The notes: generated from the sequence alone by a model not told the origin. A stretch of DNA of 64,000 bases from Steromphala cineraria (GCA_916613615.1 OU744732.1:29646673-29710672), one strand, 5' to 3'; shown: positions 47,396-62,014, counted from the first letter of the stretch. Numbers and translations: made by a program.

Positions 47396-48439
47396 AAGAA
47401 ACGTTTATTATCGAAGATATGGTATAAACGTTGTTTATATTTGGCAAATGCAAAACCAACATCAATTTCATAATGCTGCTTTCTTGATTGAATTCGTATG
47501 AGACACCTAAGCTTGCTAAACACTGACTGAAGGTAGCTCCTTAATCATGTGAAATAATTCAAGTCTATATGAATAACTTTAGGTTTATGAGAATTTCCCG
47601 TCTCACATCTGGCAATGTTATTTCTAAAGGTACAAACGAACATCAATATAAGAACACGTAACTGTAATGCTATATGAACATTGTCTGAAAACAAGAACTA
47701 GACATACAACACTTATTGACAGCTACGGAACAGAACAAATATAACAATTTCTATTATCCTTCCATGTTTACAATGATACGAGCTCGTATATCAAACAGCA
47801 CGACATAAGATTGAAGCGTCCATAAAAGAATCATACTCAGACCACAGCAAAGTTTTCTAAAACTTCTCAGCTTTTAGTATAACTTTGGAATACCAAACAG
47901 TGTTAAAGGTGGGTTGCTATCTGGTGCTTTCAAAAGAGTTAGGTTACATAATACGTTGGATGTCTTTTATCATATCAAATTATCATTCTCCAACTCATCT
48001 CCATTCAACTTCATTCCTTGATTCGAAAGAATTTGGAAGCGTTTGGTCACTGTTGAGTACGGTAATTGATTTGTTTCTTAGTAGACTTCTGTAATAAGCC
48101 TGTACAAGTGCCTAAAAATCAATTCTTCGAATTGGTCACGTGTTCATGACAATCTAGACTAGTCTTATTTAAAAAGGTAACATACGACGTGACAATAACA
48201 TTAAAACGTTAACAATGTGAATATATTGTCAAATATATTTTATATAATAGTAATATACATATATATATAATATTTATATACAATACTTTATTGCCAAGGA
48301 CTCTTTAAACGTTTACTCCATAAAATATATGTAAGTATTTCTCTATTTCTCGTATGAACGCAGATGGGCGTTGTTCAGACAAAAGCATTTTTCTCTTCAA
48401 GTAACTGCGAGCAAATAGCATGGTAAAAGGCGTGTTCGT
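47396..48439. other. Intergenic, no gene seen
   Basis: AT-rich, with no clear repeat. Confidence 0.45.
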
Positions 48440-48720
48440 TTAAACATCGTCTATACTTTGCCGCCGTCCCATATTAGCGACCCCAGACGATTGTTTTATA
48501 GTTTCGTTCGCCATGCTTCATGTGCCCCGCTAGGTCAACAACCCAGTGACCCATATTCGCGGGTCAACCGACATTCCTCAGTCTGCTGAGCGTCTCTGCA
48601 GTTACCGCCAAAATCTCGTCTGATTCGTTCGTTGTCGTCTGACCTAGTCACGTGATTAATGATGCGAAAGCGTGAAGCTCGTGCAGACTTTTATGATCAC
48701 GAGCTGCACGAGCCTTGCGT
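48440..48720. promoter_or_regulatory. Candidate regulatory island with clustered N-boxes
   Basis: A GC-richer, complex island in AT-rich sequence. It contains CCCATATTAGCG, the hairpin GACCCATATTCGCGGGTC, GTCACGTGA, and three CACGAG/CTCGTG sites (48678, 48698, 48707) arranged around an inverted repeat, GCTCGTGCAG...CTGCACGAGC. N-boxes of this type bind HES proteins. No coding exon is evident. Confidence 0.35.
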
Positions 48721-49165
48721 TCTTTTATATTTTTAACTTTTATCATTTCAGTGATGCTTTTACAGTTTTAAATGAACCACTTTCTCGCGTATGAGTAATT
48801 AGAGTTGAAAATTAGTTTCTTATTCTCATAAACACTGACCCGTAGCTACGATGTCAATGACTTACTATAAACGTTTATTTAATAGACATGCGGTATTTAG
48901 GTCTGGTTTGATAAAGCATAATATATTCAAAGAGGGATTGACGGTTTAGGGTTTCTTATCTTAAAGTACTTCTGAAAATAGCTTGATTGTCGTTATTTTC
49001 AGGTTATAACCTGTTATGAACTTTTTAAAAGCTACACTTAAAGATGTTATATTTAGCAGAATTCTTGACATTTCGTGAAACAACTCTGATCTAACTAAAA
49101 GAATGGAATAATAAAACTTCAGAATGTGAGTTTGCAATAAAACATTGATAACAATGAAAGAGTCC

Positions 49166-49353
49166 TCTTCCTACGCAGAGCCTAAAAGGCCAGTTTCCAA
49201 ACTGTCATATTATGCTTGCTGCAGAGACTTTACTTTTCTGTGCTGCTATAGTGCCCCTACAGAGTAGAGAGCAAGCACAGAAAACTCAAGGCTATGCAGC
49301 AAGGCATAAAATGACAGTTTGGAAACTGGCCTTTTAGGCTCTGCGTAGGAAGA
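49166..49353. mobile_element. Palindromic MITE, copy 2 (fuller copy)
   Basis: Arms CTTCCTACGCAGAGCCTAAA... and their reverse complement enclose a partly palindromic centre with TCTGTGCTGCTATAGTGCCC. Nearly identical to 7916-8081 in reverse, with both arms present. This copy has small losses (ATTATGCTTGC where the other arm has TTTTATGCCTTGC). Confidence 0.9.
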
Positions 49354-49609
49354 TGTGAAAGAGTTAGCACCATTCAGGTCCTATTCAATCATGAATAACC
49401 ATGAATCCCGGAAATTGAACAAACGAAACCTTTTATCTTCTAAAATTATATGAATATCACTTTACGGTGGAATCTCAATCGCTTAATGTATATGTAACTT
49501 TTTGAGTTACAAAAAAACAACCTTTTGAACGGTCACCTGATACTATATACTACTGATTATCAACAGAGATTCACTATGCATCTTCTTACTGTTATTGTCT
49601 ACATTTGGG

Positions 49610-49930
49610 ACCACAGGGACTTGTATTGCTAATAAAAACGGTTCCTAGTAAGCATACTTGAATACGATTATCCCCGATCTTAATAGTAAAGATTATCATT
49701 AGTAAGGGGGATTATCGTATTCAAGTACGCTTACTAGCAACCGTTTTTATTAGCAATACTAATGATAAAGATTATAATTAGTATAAGGGATTATCCTATT
49801 CAAGTATGCTTACTAGGAGCCGTTTTTATCAGCAATACTATTGATAAAGATTATAATTAGTATAAGGGATTACCGTATTCAATTATGCTTACTAGGAACC
49901 TTTTATAATAGCTCCACAAGTCCCTGTGGT
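49610..49930. mobile_element. TIR element with internal hairpin and tandem units
   Basis: Outer ends ACCACAGGGACTTGT and ACAAGTCCCTGTGGT are perfect inverted repeats. Inside, AACGGTTCCTAGTAAGCATAC and its inverted partner make a hairpin, and the right side repeats a unit of about 100 bp (GATTATCNTATTCAAGTATGCTTACTAG...) three times. Confidence 0.85.
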
Positions 49931-50406
49931 TCGGACGACGTGGCGATACGTTTAAGTCTTAATTGACTATTTTTAGATTCTCCAGAATCGTCTCTTAAAG
50001 TATACCTTGTGAAGTTCAACTATTATGCAGACTAAGCGTTGTGGTACAACATTCCAGGAACAACCAGATGTGTCAAACAATCCCTGCAATTATACATGTG
50101 AGTTATGCGTTGGACTTCACATGTAAACCTGCTTCAAGAACAATCACACCACGTGTACAGCAAACCCGCCCACTCATTAGATTACAATGGGACCATGAAA
50201 GGAACGCCTCTTTATGTAATCAGTCCACGGCGAATATAGGTATTGTTTTACCAGCATAATCACATTCAGATATGCAGAATACAAGGGCGTGATATGCTAC
50301 GTCAATACATCAAGTGAGTAACAGCTGTCGATTAGCCTCATTTTAGAGGGCGCGATGACATATATATAATATTAAATACCATCGCTACGTCAATGTTCAA
50401 TTTTGC
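49931..50406. other. Spacer before the CAT tract
   Basis: A 72-codon frame at 50041-50259 has no recognisable domain. Nothing else seen. Confidence 0.4.

Positions 50407-50466
<60 letters not shown>
50407..50466 (+). repeat. (CAT)20 microsatellite
   Basis: Twenty uninterrupted CAT triplets, followed by a single break and more CAT units. Confidence 0.97.
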
Positions 50467-50886
50467 ATCATCATCATCCCCATCACAACACCATTATCAA
50501 AACCATAATTTCAATCAGTATTACCAAAACTACCATTATCGACGCCATTATCAACATAGTTACAATCAACATTATCGACACATAATTACAGTCGTCATTA
50601 CCAACATCATTATGAACATCATTGTCACCATCATAGTCATTAACATAATTTTTACAACCACCTTTTCCTATACTACCATAACAACACCATTTACACCAAT
50701 ATCAACGTTATCATTGATATCACTTAAACCAATACCATCATGACAATCACCATTAAATACCAATATCAACGCCATTGTTATTACCACTATTACCAATATC
50801 ATCATATCAATCACCATCATAACAATCCTATTTGCTAACGCTGTCATTACAAAAACCATTATCAACACCATCGTTACAATAATCAT
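50467..50886 (+). repeat. Degenerate CAT-rich transition zone
   Basis: Irregular ACCATTATCAACA, ATTACCA and ACCATCAT words, strongly depleted in G on this strand. The words CAATATCAACGCCATT, CTAACGCTGTCATTAC and CATTATCAACACCATCGTTACAAT prefigure the 44-bp unit that follows. Confidence 0.8.
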
Positions 50887-53800
50887 ACCATTAGCAGCAC
50901 CGATATCAACACCATCATTACAATAATCATACCATTAGCAGCACCAATATCAACACCATCATTACACTAATCATACCATTAGCAGCACCGATATCAACAC
51001 CATCATTACAATAATCATACCATTAGCAGCACCAATATCAACACCATCATTACACTAATCATACCATTAGCAGCACCGATATCAACACCATCATTACAAT
51101 AATCATACCATTAGCAGCACCGATATCAACGCCATCATTTCAATCCCCATTGCTAACGCTGTCATTACAATAACCATTATCAACACCATTATTACAATGT
51201 TTATACCATTAGCAGCACCAATATCAACACCATCATTACAATGTTTATACCATAAGCAGCACCAATATCAACACCATCATTACAATGTTTATACCATTAG
51301 CAGCACCAATATCAACGCCATCATTACAATGGTTATATCATTAGCAGCACCAATATCAACACCATCATTACAATGGTTATACCATAAGCAGCACCAATAT
51401 CAACGCCATCATTACAATGTTTATACCATAAGCAGCACCAATATCAACGCCATCATTACAATGTTTACACCATTAGCAGCACCAACATCAACGCCATCAT
51501 TACAATGGTTATATCATTAGCAGCACCAATATCAACGCCATCATTACAATGTTTATACCATAAGCAGCACCAATATCAACGACATCATTACAATGTTTAT
51601 ACCATAAGCAACACCAATATCAACGCCATCATTACAATGGTTATACCATTAGCAGCACCAATATCAACGCCATCATTACAATGGTTATATCATTAGCAGC
51701 ACCAATATCAACGCCATCATTACAATGGTTATACCATAAGCAGCACCAATATCAACGCCATCATTACAATGTTTATACCATTAGCAGCACCAATATCAAC
51801 ACCATCATTACAATCGTTAAACCATTAGCAGCACCAATATCAACGCCATCATTACAATGTTTATACCATAAGCAGCACCAATATCAACACCATCATTACA
51901 ATGTTTATACCATTAGCAGTACAAATATCAACACCATCATTACAATGGTTATATCATTAGCAGCACCAATATCAACACCATCATTACAATGGTAATACCA
52001 ATAGCAGCACCAATATCAACACCATCATTACAATGTTTATACCATAAGCAGCACCAATATCAACACCATCATTACAATGTTTATACCATTAGCAGTACCA
52101 ATATCATATATATACCATTAGCAGTACCAATATCAACACCATCATTACAATGGTTATATTATTAGCAGCACCAATATCAACGCCATCATTACAATGTTTA
52201 TACCATAAGCAGCACCAATATCAACACCATCATTACAATGTTTATACCATTAGCAGTACCAATATCAACACCATCATTACAATGTTTATATCATTAGCAG
52301 CACCAATATCAACGCCATCATTACAATGGTTATACCATTAGCAGTACCAATATCAACACCATCATTACAATGGTTATATTATTAGCAGCACCAATATCAA
52401 CGCCATCATTACAATGTTTATACCATAAGCAGCACCAATATCAACACCATCATTACAATGTTTATACCATAAGCAGCACCAATATCAACACCATCAATAC
52501 AATGTTTATACCATTAGCAGTACCAATATCATATATATACCATTAGCAGTACCAATATCAACACCATCATTACAATGGTTATATTATTAGCAGCACCAAT
52601 ATCAACGCCATCATTACAATGTTTATACCATAAGCAGCAACAATATCAACACCATCATTACAATGTTAATACCATTAGCAGCACCAATATCAACGCCATC
52701 ATTACAATGGTTATACCATTGGCAGCACCAATATCAACACCATCATTACAACGGTTATACCATTAGCAGCACCAATATTAACGCCATCATTACAATGGTT
52801 ATACCATTAGCAGCACCAATATCAACACCATCATTACAATGGTTATACCATTAGCAGCACCAATATCAACGCCATCATTACAATGGTTATACCATTAGCA
52901 GCACCAATATTAACGCCATAATTACAATGGTTATACCATTAGCAGCACCAATATCAACGCCATCATTACAATGGTTATACCATTAGCAGCACCAATATCA
53001 ACGCCAACATTACAATGGTTATACCATTAGCAGCACCAATATCAACACCATCATTACAATGGTTATACCATTAGCAGCACCAATATTAACGCCATCATTA
53101 CAATGGTTATACCATTAGCAGCACCAATATTAACGCCATCATTACAACGGTTATACCATTAGCAGCACTACTATCAACGCCATCATTACAATGGTTATAC
53201 CATTAGCAGCACCAATATCAACACCATCATTACAATGGTTATAACATTAGCAGCACCAATATCAACACCATCATTACAATGGTTATACCATTAGCAGCAC
53301 CAATATCAACGTCATCATTACAATGGTTATACCATTAGCAGCACCAATATCAACGCCATCATTACAATGGTTATACCATTAGCAGCACCAATATCAACGC
53401 CATCATTACAATGGTTATACCATTAGCAGCACCAATATTAACGCCATCATTACAACGGTTATACCATTAGCAGCACCAATATCAACGTCATCATTACAAT
53501 GGTTATACCATTAGCAGCACCATATCAACGCCATCATTACAATGGTTATACCAATGACAGCACCAATATTAACGCCATCATTACAACGGTTATACCATTA
53601 GCAGCACCAATATCAACGTCATCATAACAATGGTTATACCATTAGCAGCACCAATATTAACGCCATAATTACAATGGTTATACCATTAGCAGCACCAATA
53701 TTAACGCCATCATTACAATGGTTATACCATTAGCAGCACCAATATCAACACCATCATTACAATGGTTATACCATTAGCAGCACCAATATTAACGCCATAA

Positions 53801-56800
53801 TTACAATGGTTATACCATTAGCAGCACCAATATTAACGCCATAATTACAATGGTTATACCATTAGCAGCACCAATATCAACGCCATCATTACAATGGTTA
53901 TACCATTAGCAGCACCAATATCAACGCCAACATTACAATGGTTATACCATTAGCAGCACCAATATTAACGCCATAATTACAATGGTTATACCATTAGCAG
54001 CACCAATATCAACACCATCATTACAATGGTTATACCATTAGCAGTACCAATATTAACGCCATAATTACAATGGTTATACCATTAGCAGCACCAATATCAA
54101 CGTCATCATTACTATGGTTATACCATTAGCAGTACCAATATCAACACCATCATTACAATGGTTATACCAGTAGCAGCACCAATATCAACACCATCATTAC
54201 AATGGTTATACCATTAGCAGTACCAATATCAACGTCATCATCACAATGTTTATACCATTAGCAGCACCAATATCAACACCATCATTACAATGGTTATACC
54301 ATTAGCAGCACCAATATCAACGTCATCATTACAATGGTTATACCATTAGCAGTACCAATATCAACGTCATCATCACAATATTTATACCATTAGCAGCACC
54401 AATATCAACGTCATCATCACAATGTTTATACCATTAGCAGCACCAATATCAACACCATCATTACAATGGTTATACCATATGCAGCACCAATATCAACACC
54501 ATCATTACAATGTTTATACCATTAGCAGCACCAATATCAACACCATCATTACAATGGTTATACCATTAGCAGCACCAATATCAACACCCTCATTACAATG
54601 GTTATGCCATTAGCAGCACCAATATCAACACCATCATTACAATGGTTATACCATTAGCAGCACCAATATCAACACCATCATTACAATGGTTATACCATTA
54701 GCAGCACCAATATCAACACCATCATTACAATGGTTATACCAATAGCAGCACCAATATCAACACCATCATTACAATGGTTATAGCAACTGCAGCACCAATA
54801 TCAACACCATCATTACAATGTTAATACCATTAGCAGCACCAATATCAACACCATCATTACAATGGTTATACCAATAGCAGCACCAATATCAACACCATCA
54901 TTACAATGGTTATACCATTAGCAGCACCAATATCAACGCCATCATTACAATATTTATACCAGTAGCAGCACCAATATCAACGCCATCATTACAACGGTTA
55001 TACCATTAGCAGCACCAACATCAACATCATCATTACAATGGTTATATCATTAGCAGCACCAATATCAACGCCATCATTACATCGGTTATACCATTAGCAG
55101 CACCAACATCAACGCCATCATTACAACGGTTATACCATTAGCAGCACCAATATCAACGCCATCATTACTACGGTTATACCATTAGCAGCACCAACATCAA
55201 CATCATCATTACAATGGTTATATCATTAGCAGCACCAATATCAACGCCATCATTACATCGGTTATATCATTAGCAGCACCAACATCAACGCCATCATTAC
55301 AATGGTTATACCATTAGCAGCACCAATATCAACGCCATCATTACAATGGTAATACCATTAGCAGCACCAATATCAACGCCATCATTACATCGGTTATATC
55401 ATTAGCAGCACCAACATCAACGTCATCATTACAATATTTATACCAGTAGCAGCACCAATATCAACGCCATCATTACAACGGTTATACCATTAGCAGCACC
55501 AATATCAACGCCATCATTACAACGGTTATATCATTAGCAGCACTACTATCAACGTCATCATTACAATGGTTATACCAACTGCAGCACCAATATCAACACC
55601 ATTATTACAATATTTATACCATTAGCAGCACCAATATCAACACCCTCATTACAATGGTTATACCATTGGCAGCACCAATATCAATGACATCATTACAATA
55701 TTTACACCATTAGCAGCACCAATATCAACACCACCATTACAATGTTTAAACAATTAGCAGCACCAATATCAACGCCATCATTACAATATGTATACCATTA
55801 GCAGCACCAATATCAACACCATCATTACAATATTTATACCATTAGCAGCACCAATATCAACGCCAACATTACAATGGTTATACCATTAGCAGCACCAATA
55901 TCAACGCCATCATTACAATGGTTATATCATTAGCAGCACCAATATCATCGCCATCATTACAATGGTTATATCATTAGCAGCACCAATATCAACACCATTA
56001 TTACAATGGTTATACCATTAGCAGCACCAATATCAACGCCATCATTACAATGGTTATACCATTAGCAGCACCAATATCAACATCATCATTACAATATTTA
56101 CACCATTAGCAGCACCAATATCAACGCCATCATTACAATGGTTATATCATTAGCAGCACTACTATCAACGCCATCATTACAATGGTTATACTAACTGCAG
56201 CACCAATATCAACACCATTATTACAATATTTGTACCATTAGCAGTACCAATATCAACACCATCATTACAATATTTAAACAATTAGCAGCACCACTATCAA
56301 AGCCATCATTACAATGGTTATACCATTAGCAGCACCAATATCAACACCATTATTACAATATTTATACCATTAGCAGCACCAATATCAACGCCATCATTAC
56401 AATGGTTATACTAACTGCAGCACCAATATCAACATCATTATTACAATATTTATACCATTAGCAGCACCAATATCAACACCCTCATTACAATGGTTATACC
56501 ATTGGCAGCACCAATATCAACACCATCATAACAATATTTACATCATTAGCAGCACCAATATCAACGCCATCATTACAATATTTATACCATTAGCAGCACC
56601 AATATCAACAACATTATTACAATATTTATACCATTTGCAGTACCAATATCAACACCATCATTACAATATTTATACCATTAGCAGCACCAATATCAACGCC
56701 ATCATTACAATATTTACACCATTAGCAGCACCAATATCAACACCACCATTACAATGTTTAAACAATTAGCAGCACCAATATCAACGCCATCATTACAATA

Positions 56801-58515
56801 TGTATACCATTAGCAGCACCAATATCAACACCATCATTACAATATTTATACCATTAGCAGCACCAATATCAACGCCATCATTACAATATTTATACCATTA
56901 GCAGCACCAATATCAACGCCATCATTGCAATGGTTATACCATTAGCAGCACCAATATCAACATCATCATTACAATATTTACATCATTAGCAGCACCAATA
57001 TCAACACCCTCATTACAATGGTTATGCCATTAGCAGCACCAATATCAACACCATCATTACAATATTTATACCATTAGCAGCACCAATATCAATACCATCA
57101 TTACAATGGTTATACCATTAGCAGCACTACTATCAACGCCATCATTACAATGGTTATAGCAACTGCAGCACCAATATCAACAACATTATTACAATATTTA
57201 TACCATTTGCAGTACCAATATCAACACCATCATTACAATATTTATACCATTAGCAGCACCAATATCAATACCATCATTACAATGGTTATACCATTAGCAG
57301 CACTACTATCAACGCCATCATTACAATGGTTATAGCAACTGCAGCACCAATATCAACAACATTATTACAATATTTATACCATTAGCAGTACCAATATCAA
57401 CACCATCATTGCAATATTTATACCATTAGCAGCACCAATATCAACGCCATCAGTTCAATGGTTATACCATTAGCAGCACCAATATCAACGCCATCATTAC
57501 AATATTTATACCATTAGCAGCACCAATATCAACATCATTATTACAATATTTATACCATTAGCAGCACCAATATCAACACCCTCATTACAACGGTTATACC
57601 ATTAGCAGCACCAATATCAACGCCATCATTACAATATTTATACCATTAGCAGCACCAATATCAATACCATCATTACAATGGTTATACCATTAGCAGCACC
57701 AATATCAACACCCTCATTACAATGGTTATACCATTAGCAGCACCAATATCAACGCCATCATTACAATAATTATACCATTAGCAGCACCAATATCAACACC
57801 ATTATCACAATGGTTATACCATTAGCAGCACCAATATCAACGCCATCATTACAATGGTTATACCATTAGCAGCACCAATATCAACACCATCATTACAATG
57901 GTTATACCATTAGCAGCACCAATATCAACGCCATCATTACAATATTTATATCATTAGCAGCACCAATATCAACACAATCATTACAATGGTTATACCATTA
58001 GCAGCACCAATATCAACACCCTCATTACAATGGTTATACCATTAGCAGCACCAATATCAACACCATCATTACAATGGTTATACCATTAGCAGCACCAATA
58101 TCAACAGCCTCATTACAATATTTATACCATAAGCAGCACCAATATCAACACCATCATTACAACGGTTATACCATTAGCAGCACCAATATCAACACCATCA
58201 TTACAATGGTTATACCATTAGCAGCACCAATATCAACACCATCATTACAATGGTTATACCATTAGCAGCACCAATATCAACACCATCATTACAACGGTTA
58301 TACCATTAGCAGCACCAATATCAACACCATCATTACAATGGTTATACCATTAGCAGCACCAATATCAACGCCATCATTACAATGGTTATACCATTAGCAG
58401 CACCAATATCAACGCCATCATTACAATGGTTATACCATTAGCAGCACCAACATCAACGCCATCATTACATCGGTTATACCATTAGCAGCACCAACATCAA
58501 CGCCATCATTACAAT
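50887..58515 (+). repeat. 44-bp minisatellite array, about 173 copies
   Basis: The unit reads ACCATTAGCAGCACCAATAT, then CAACGCCATCATTACAATGG, then TTAT (44 bp). Variants are regional: CATAAGC with ATGTTTAT in the first 1.5 kb, ATGGTTAT in the middle, ATATTTAT and GCAACTGCAGCACC from about 55 kb. One truncated 29-bp unit (ending ATCATATATAT) occurs twice, 425 bp apart. The array is almost G-free on this strand. Its open frames come from the repeat and are not genes. Confidence 0.97.
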
Positions 58516-61500
58516 TACCATTATGAACACCAATATCAACAATAATACCAACTCTTATATCTCAAACATTAACATCATCAACAGAAATGTCACTGAATAC
58601 ATCATTCAAGTCTTCATATTGATATGTGTACGATTAAGTGCCGAAGAAAGTTTCGCGTTGTTTCAGAAACACTGCTTGCATTGTAATGTCAAGATGAGAT
58701 CAGTAGCATTATTTATGAAAAATTATAGAAGAACGTCAACATGTTGTATACTTTTTTCTGTTTGCGCTCACTGTCATTAGTGTCGTTAAAGATACACCTG
58801 ATCAGATATCTTAGCATCGTATTAGTGAGACGACCTTATTTATCCTTGTATTGGAAAGTAGATTAAAATTCACTTCATATTTCTTTTGAACATTCTTTGT
58901 CAAAGCCTCTCAAATTTCCTAATTGGAAATGAAATTGGAATTTCTATTGTCCTTGTCTCATAAGTACACGCATAGTCGCCTTCAGCCATAAGACATCTCT
59001 TCATGGCATCCATCATCCCACGTATATTTGGACATGACATTTCAAGCGGCACGTGCGACATTGACCTTGACCTTTAAAATATAATCCATTGGCACTGTAA
59101 GAAGGAGATATGTGATATCGTGATTACTTTTAATGAGAAAAGTAAGCGACTCGGTAAACCACGATAAAAGAAAAACTGATTCAATGTTGACGTCTTGGAA
59201 TGGATCTGTTGGCAGAGCAATGTCGTGAAGAATCGCCTGACACATAGTACTAAACCCGGATTGCTCTATTTTAGACACGTGTTTGTCCTTCATAGGTTAG
59301 TAGGTATGTATATTTCAAGTACAACTTATGTATGTCACACATTTATTCTTCAGTCTCAAATGCAACCGTTGGTCCATCTTTGACAGATGGAATGAAAATA
59401 GGGATTTGATAATCAAGAAGAACATGTGACCAATCATAGAACAGGTGTCAGAAATCCTCAATTTGGTTCGTGACTGGTAAGAAAATGTTAATTGAAAGTA
59501 TGTTTGAATATTTCGTTTAAAGACAATCTTGTTTACCGTGACATCCTACTTGTTCTTGATTCTGTCACCGCCAATCTTTTAGTACATTATTCAGGAAAAT
59601 ATATTCCAAATCTTTATTCCAAATATACGTTAAATTCTCAATGAATAAAGCATCTCTGTTAAGATACTGCCGACGAGCAGATGTCCATTCTTGGATATCT
59701 AATTAGCTAACCACACGCTGGCCTCTAAATGTGGTCATCGCTTGCATAACATGCATGTGCAAGTTGTTATAACGCTGTAGCAGCGCTCTCTCGATAGATT
59801 CGCCCGAGACCAGTCGACTGACCGGTCACATCACCATGTAGATGTTAGAAGTCACCTCTCTCGAGTCGGTCCAGCTCAGGTAGACGACGAGGATGGGGAT
59901 ACCCTGGCGTCTACACTGACCTGTGAATGTACCACCGACTCGGGTATAATTAATGTACCCTTTGTACCAGCTACCAACAAGAATTAAATAATGGTCGACC
60001 AACACAACTCTCCAGTCGTCTTTTCATCATCAACGTCACACCTTAACGTTGCCTTCATCGTCCCTCGTCGACGTCGTTCCCCGCCGGTCACAATACGGAC
60101 CACAATAGCAAGTGACTCCTTAAATTCACAACCTCTCGCTCGACTCCCTTGCCAGATTCATGACAAGAAACAGTTTTCAAATATAACATCACTTACAAAG
60201 TTCTTATTTACGTGCAAAAGTCATAATCAACTACCGATAAAGTTTTTATCTAACAAGCAATTTTAGTTAACATCTGTCAAATTGTCATGGTGGTAAGTTG
60301 TCCATTCATCCTTTTTACCTATAAAGTGTATATAAATCCGTGAAACCACTACATATACCTTAATATCTAGCAAGTCAAGTGCCTTGTAAAGCAATCTAGA
60401 AATCGAGGAAATGAAACAATCTAATTATTGCGGTACAATCCAGAAGCTGGGACTCAGGATTTTTTTTTCCGGCTCCCCTTATACTGACATACCATTAGCT
60501 GAAAAAGGTATGTCATATGTCATAAACACTAAGCAGCGAAAAGATATCAGGATATAGTAGTAGTTACGCGGATAATAATACGTTCATTTTGCAGGGTCTT
60601 GAGTCACAGGACGTTTCTTTCAAATTGCTCATTTCATGGACCAGCTATATGCTTTAATGCTGGTCGCAGACTAAAATTTAGTCTTTGAAATATTTTAAAT
60701 AATTTATGTACCTTCATTTATATTTTTCTTGAGGCTTGTCAATACATGTAGGATGTAGACTGTATTAAGGCTCATATTACACAGTCATGAAGCAGGTCTA
60801 GACAGCGATAATTTGGAGATAGAAATCGAGTTTATATTTATACCTTGATAAATAATAATAATAATGATATCGCTATAAGTGATTAATCACAAAAATATGA
60901 ATTAAAACAACAGTCGATAAAATGACACCATTGAGAAACATCTTCAAGCGTAACAGCATATTTCAAATAAGACAGAAAATTTTGATTCTTCATGGTCATG
61001 ACCCGCGTGGAAATTGCATATTGTGCATGCTGCCTAAATTTGTTCTTTTTAATCGAGTCATGTTTAACTTTTTCGCTGTTTAAACGGATCCATTGCTATC
61101 AGGTTCTATTGTATAACAAGAAATGAAACTGAGTGTAACTTTGATAAAAATCTTGAAATGTAAAGAAGAACCTTATAAATGTCGTACACTTAATTCCAAA
61201 AAAGATGATGTAACTGTAAGTTCATTTAACTTCTTTGAAAGTATCTTATACCCCATCCCTGAAGATATAAAATATATTTATACGAAACCGTTATAATTTG
61301 TATTAGTAAATGATACATTTTTGCGGAAAGTTTGATTCAGAATGTCAAGGGAAGTAACTCTTGTCGCCTTATACAATGACCAATCCTCACCATGTTCATT
61401 TGTTACTTGTTAAATGTTTATGTGAGACACTCGGTGAACTATTAAAATCGAATAAATGGTTATAATTAGTATTAATTCTTGAGAAAAGAATAGAAACAAA

Positions 61501-62014
61501 TAAATGTTAGAAATAAATTTTAAAACGCATATCAATGACCAAGGTGACCATGTAGAATTACCGTACAGAGTTCTCTCCCTTCTTCCCCATAATGACAACA
61601 CTAACAATAGATGCCTGCTGAATCTGCCGATAGCTTATTATTTACAAGGAATGGCATGCTGGGCCACATTCTATTTTAATTGTTACTAAGTAAACCCTAA
61701 AACCTGTGGTATTTTTTACTCATTCAATACATAGGAAGGTATGTAGGAAGTTTCCAGACGCAAACTTTCATTTGACCTGATTTCATCATACTATCCAGGA
61801 ACAAAGCGAAGGGGAAATTTCTTCAATGTTACCCTTAATTTTCTTCGTTAAAATTCAAATTCGAAGTTGAAAACCTAATATAGGCGTATCAGTCTGAGAC
61901 TAACACCAGTGGTATGCGACACGTACGTGCTAGAACACATCGAACCCCTCCCAACATTCAGCGCGGAAACTAGGTCAGAACTACACGTGTGTTTGTTTGA
62001 CAATCCAAGGCCAC
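58516..62014. other. Intergenic, scattered regulatory-type motifs
   Basis: TGACCTTGACCTTT at 59062-59075 (reverse AAAGGTCAAGGTCA) is a strong nuclear-receptor half-site pair, next to CACGTG at 59050. A GC-richer segment at 59.76-60.13 kb has a TATAATTAATG element and an ATG-initiated 91-codon frame (59991-60266) with no recognised domain; it could be an exon but is unsupported. Confidence 0.35.

Noticed and set aside
50393..58780. Many 60-116-codon open frames (LAAPISTPSLQ-type)
   Set aside because: They are produced by the 44-bp minisatellite, repeat every 132 nt in all frames, and lack start context, domains or codon bias.
59991..60266. Possible coding exon with TATA-like sequence upstream
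   Set aside because: 91 codons without any domain or donor of matching phase that I could support; left as a note in the region entry.
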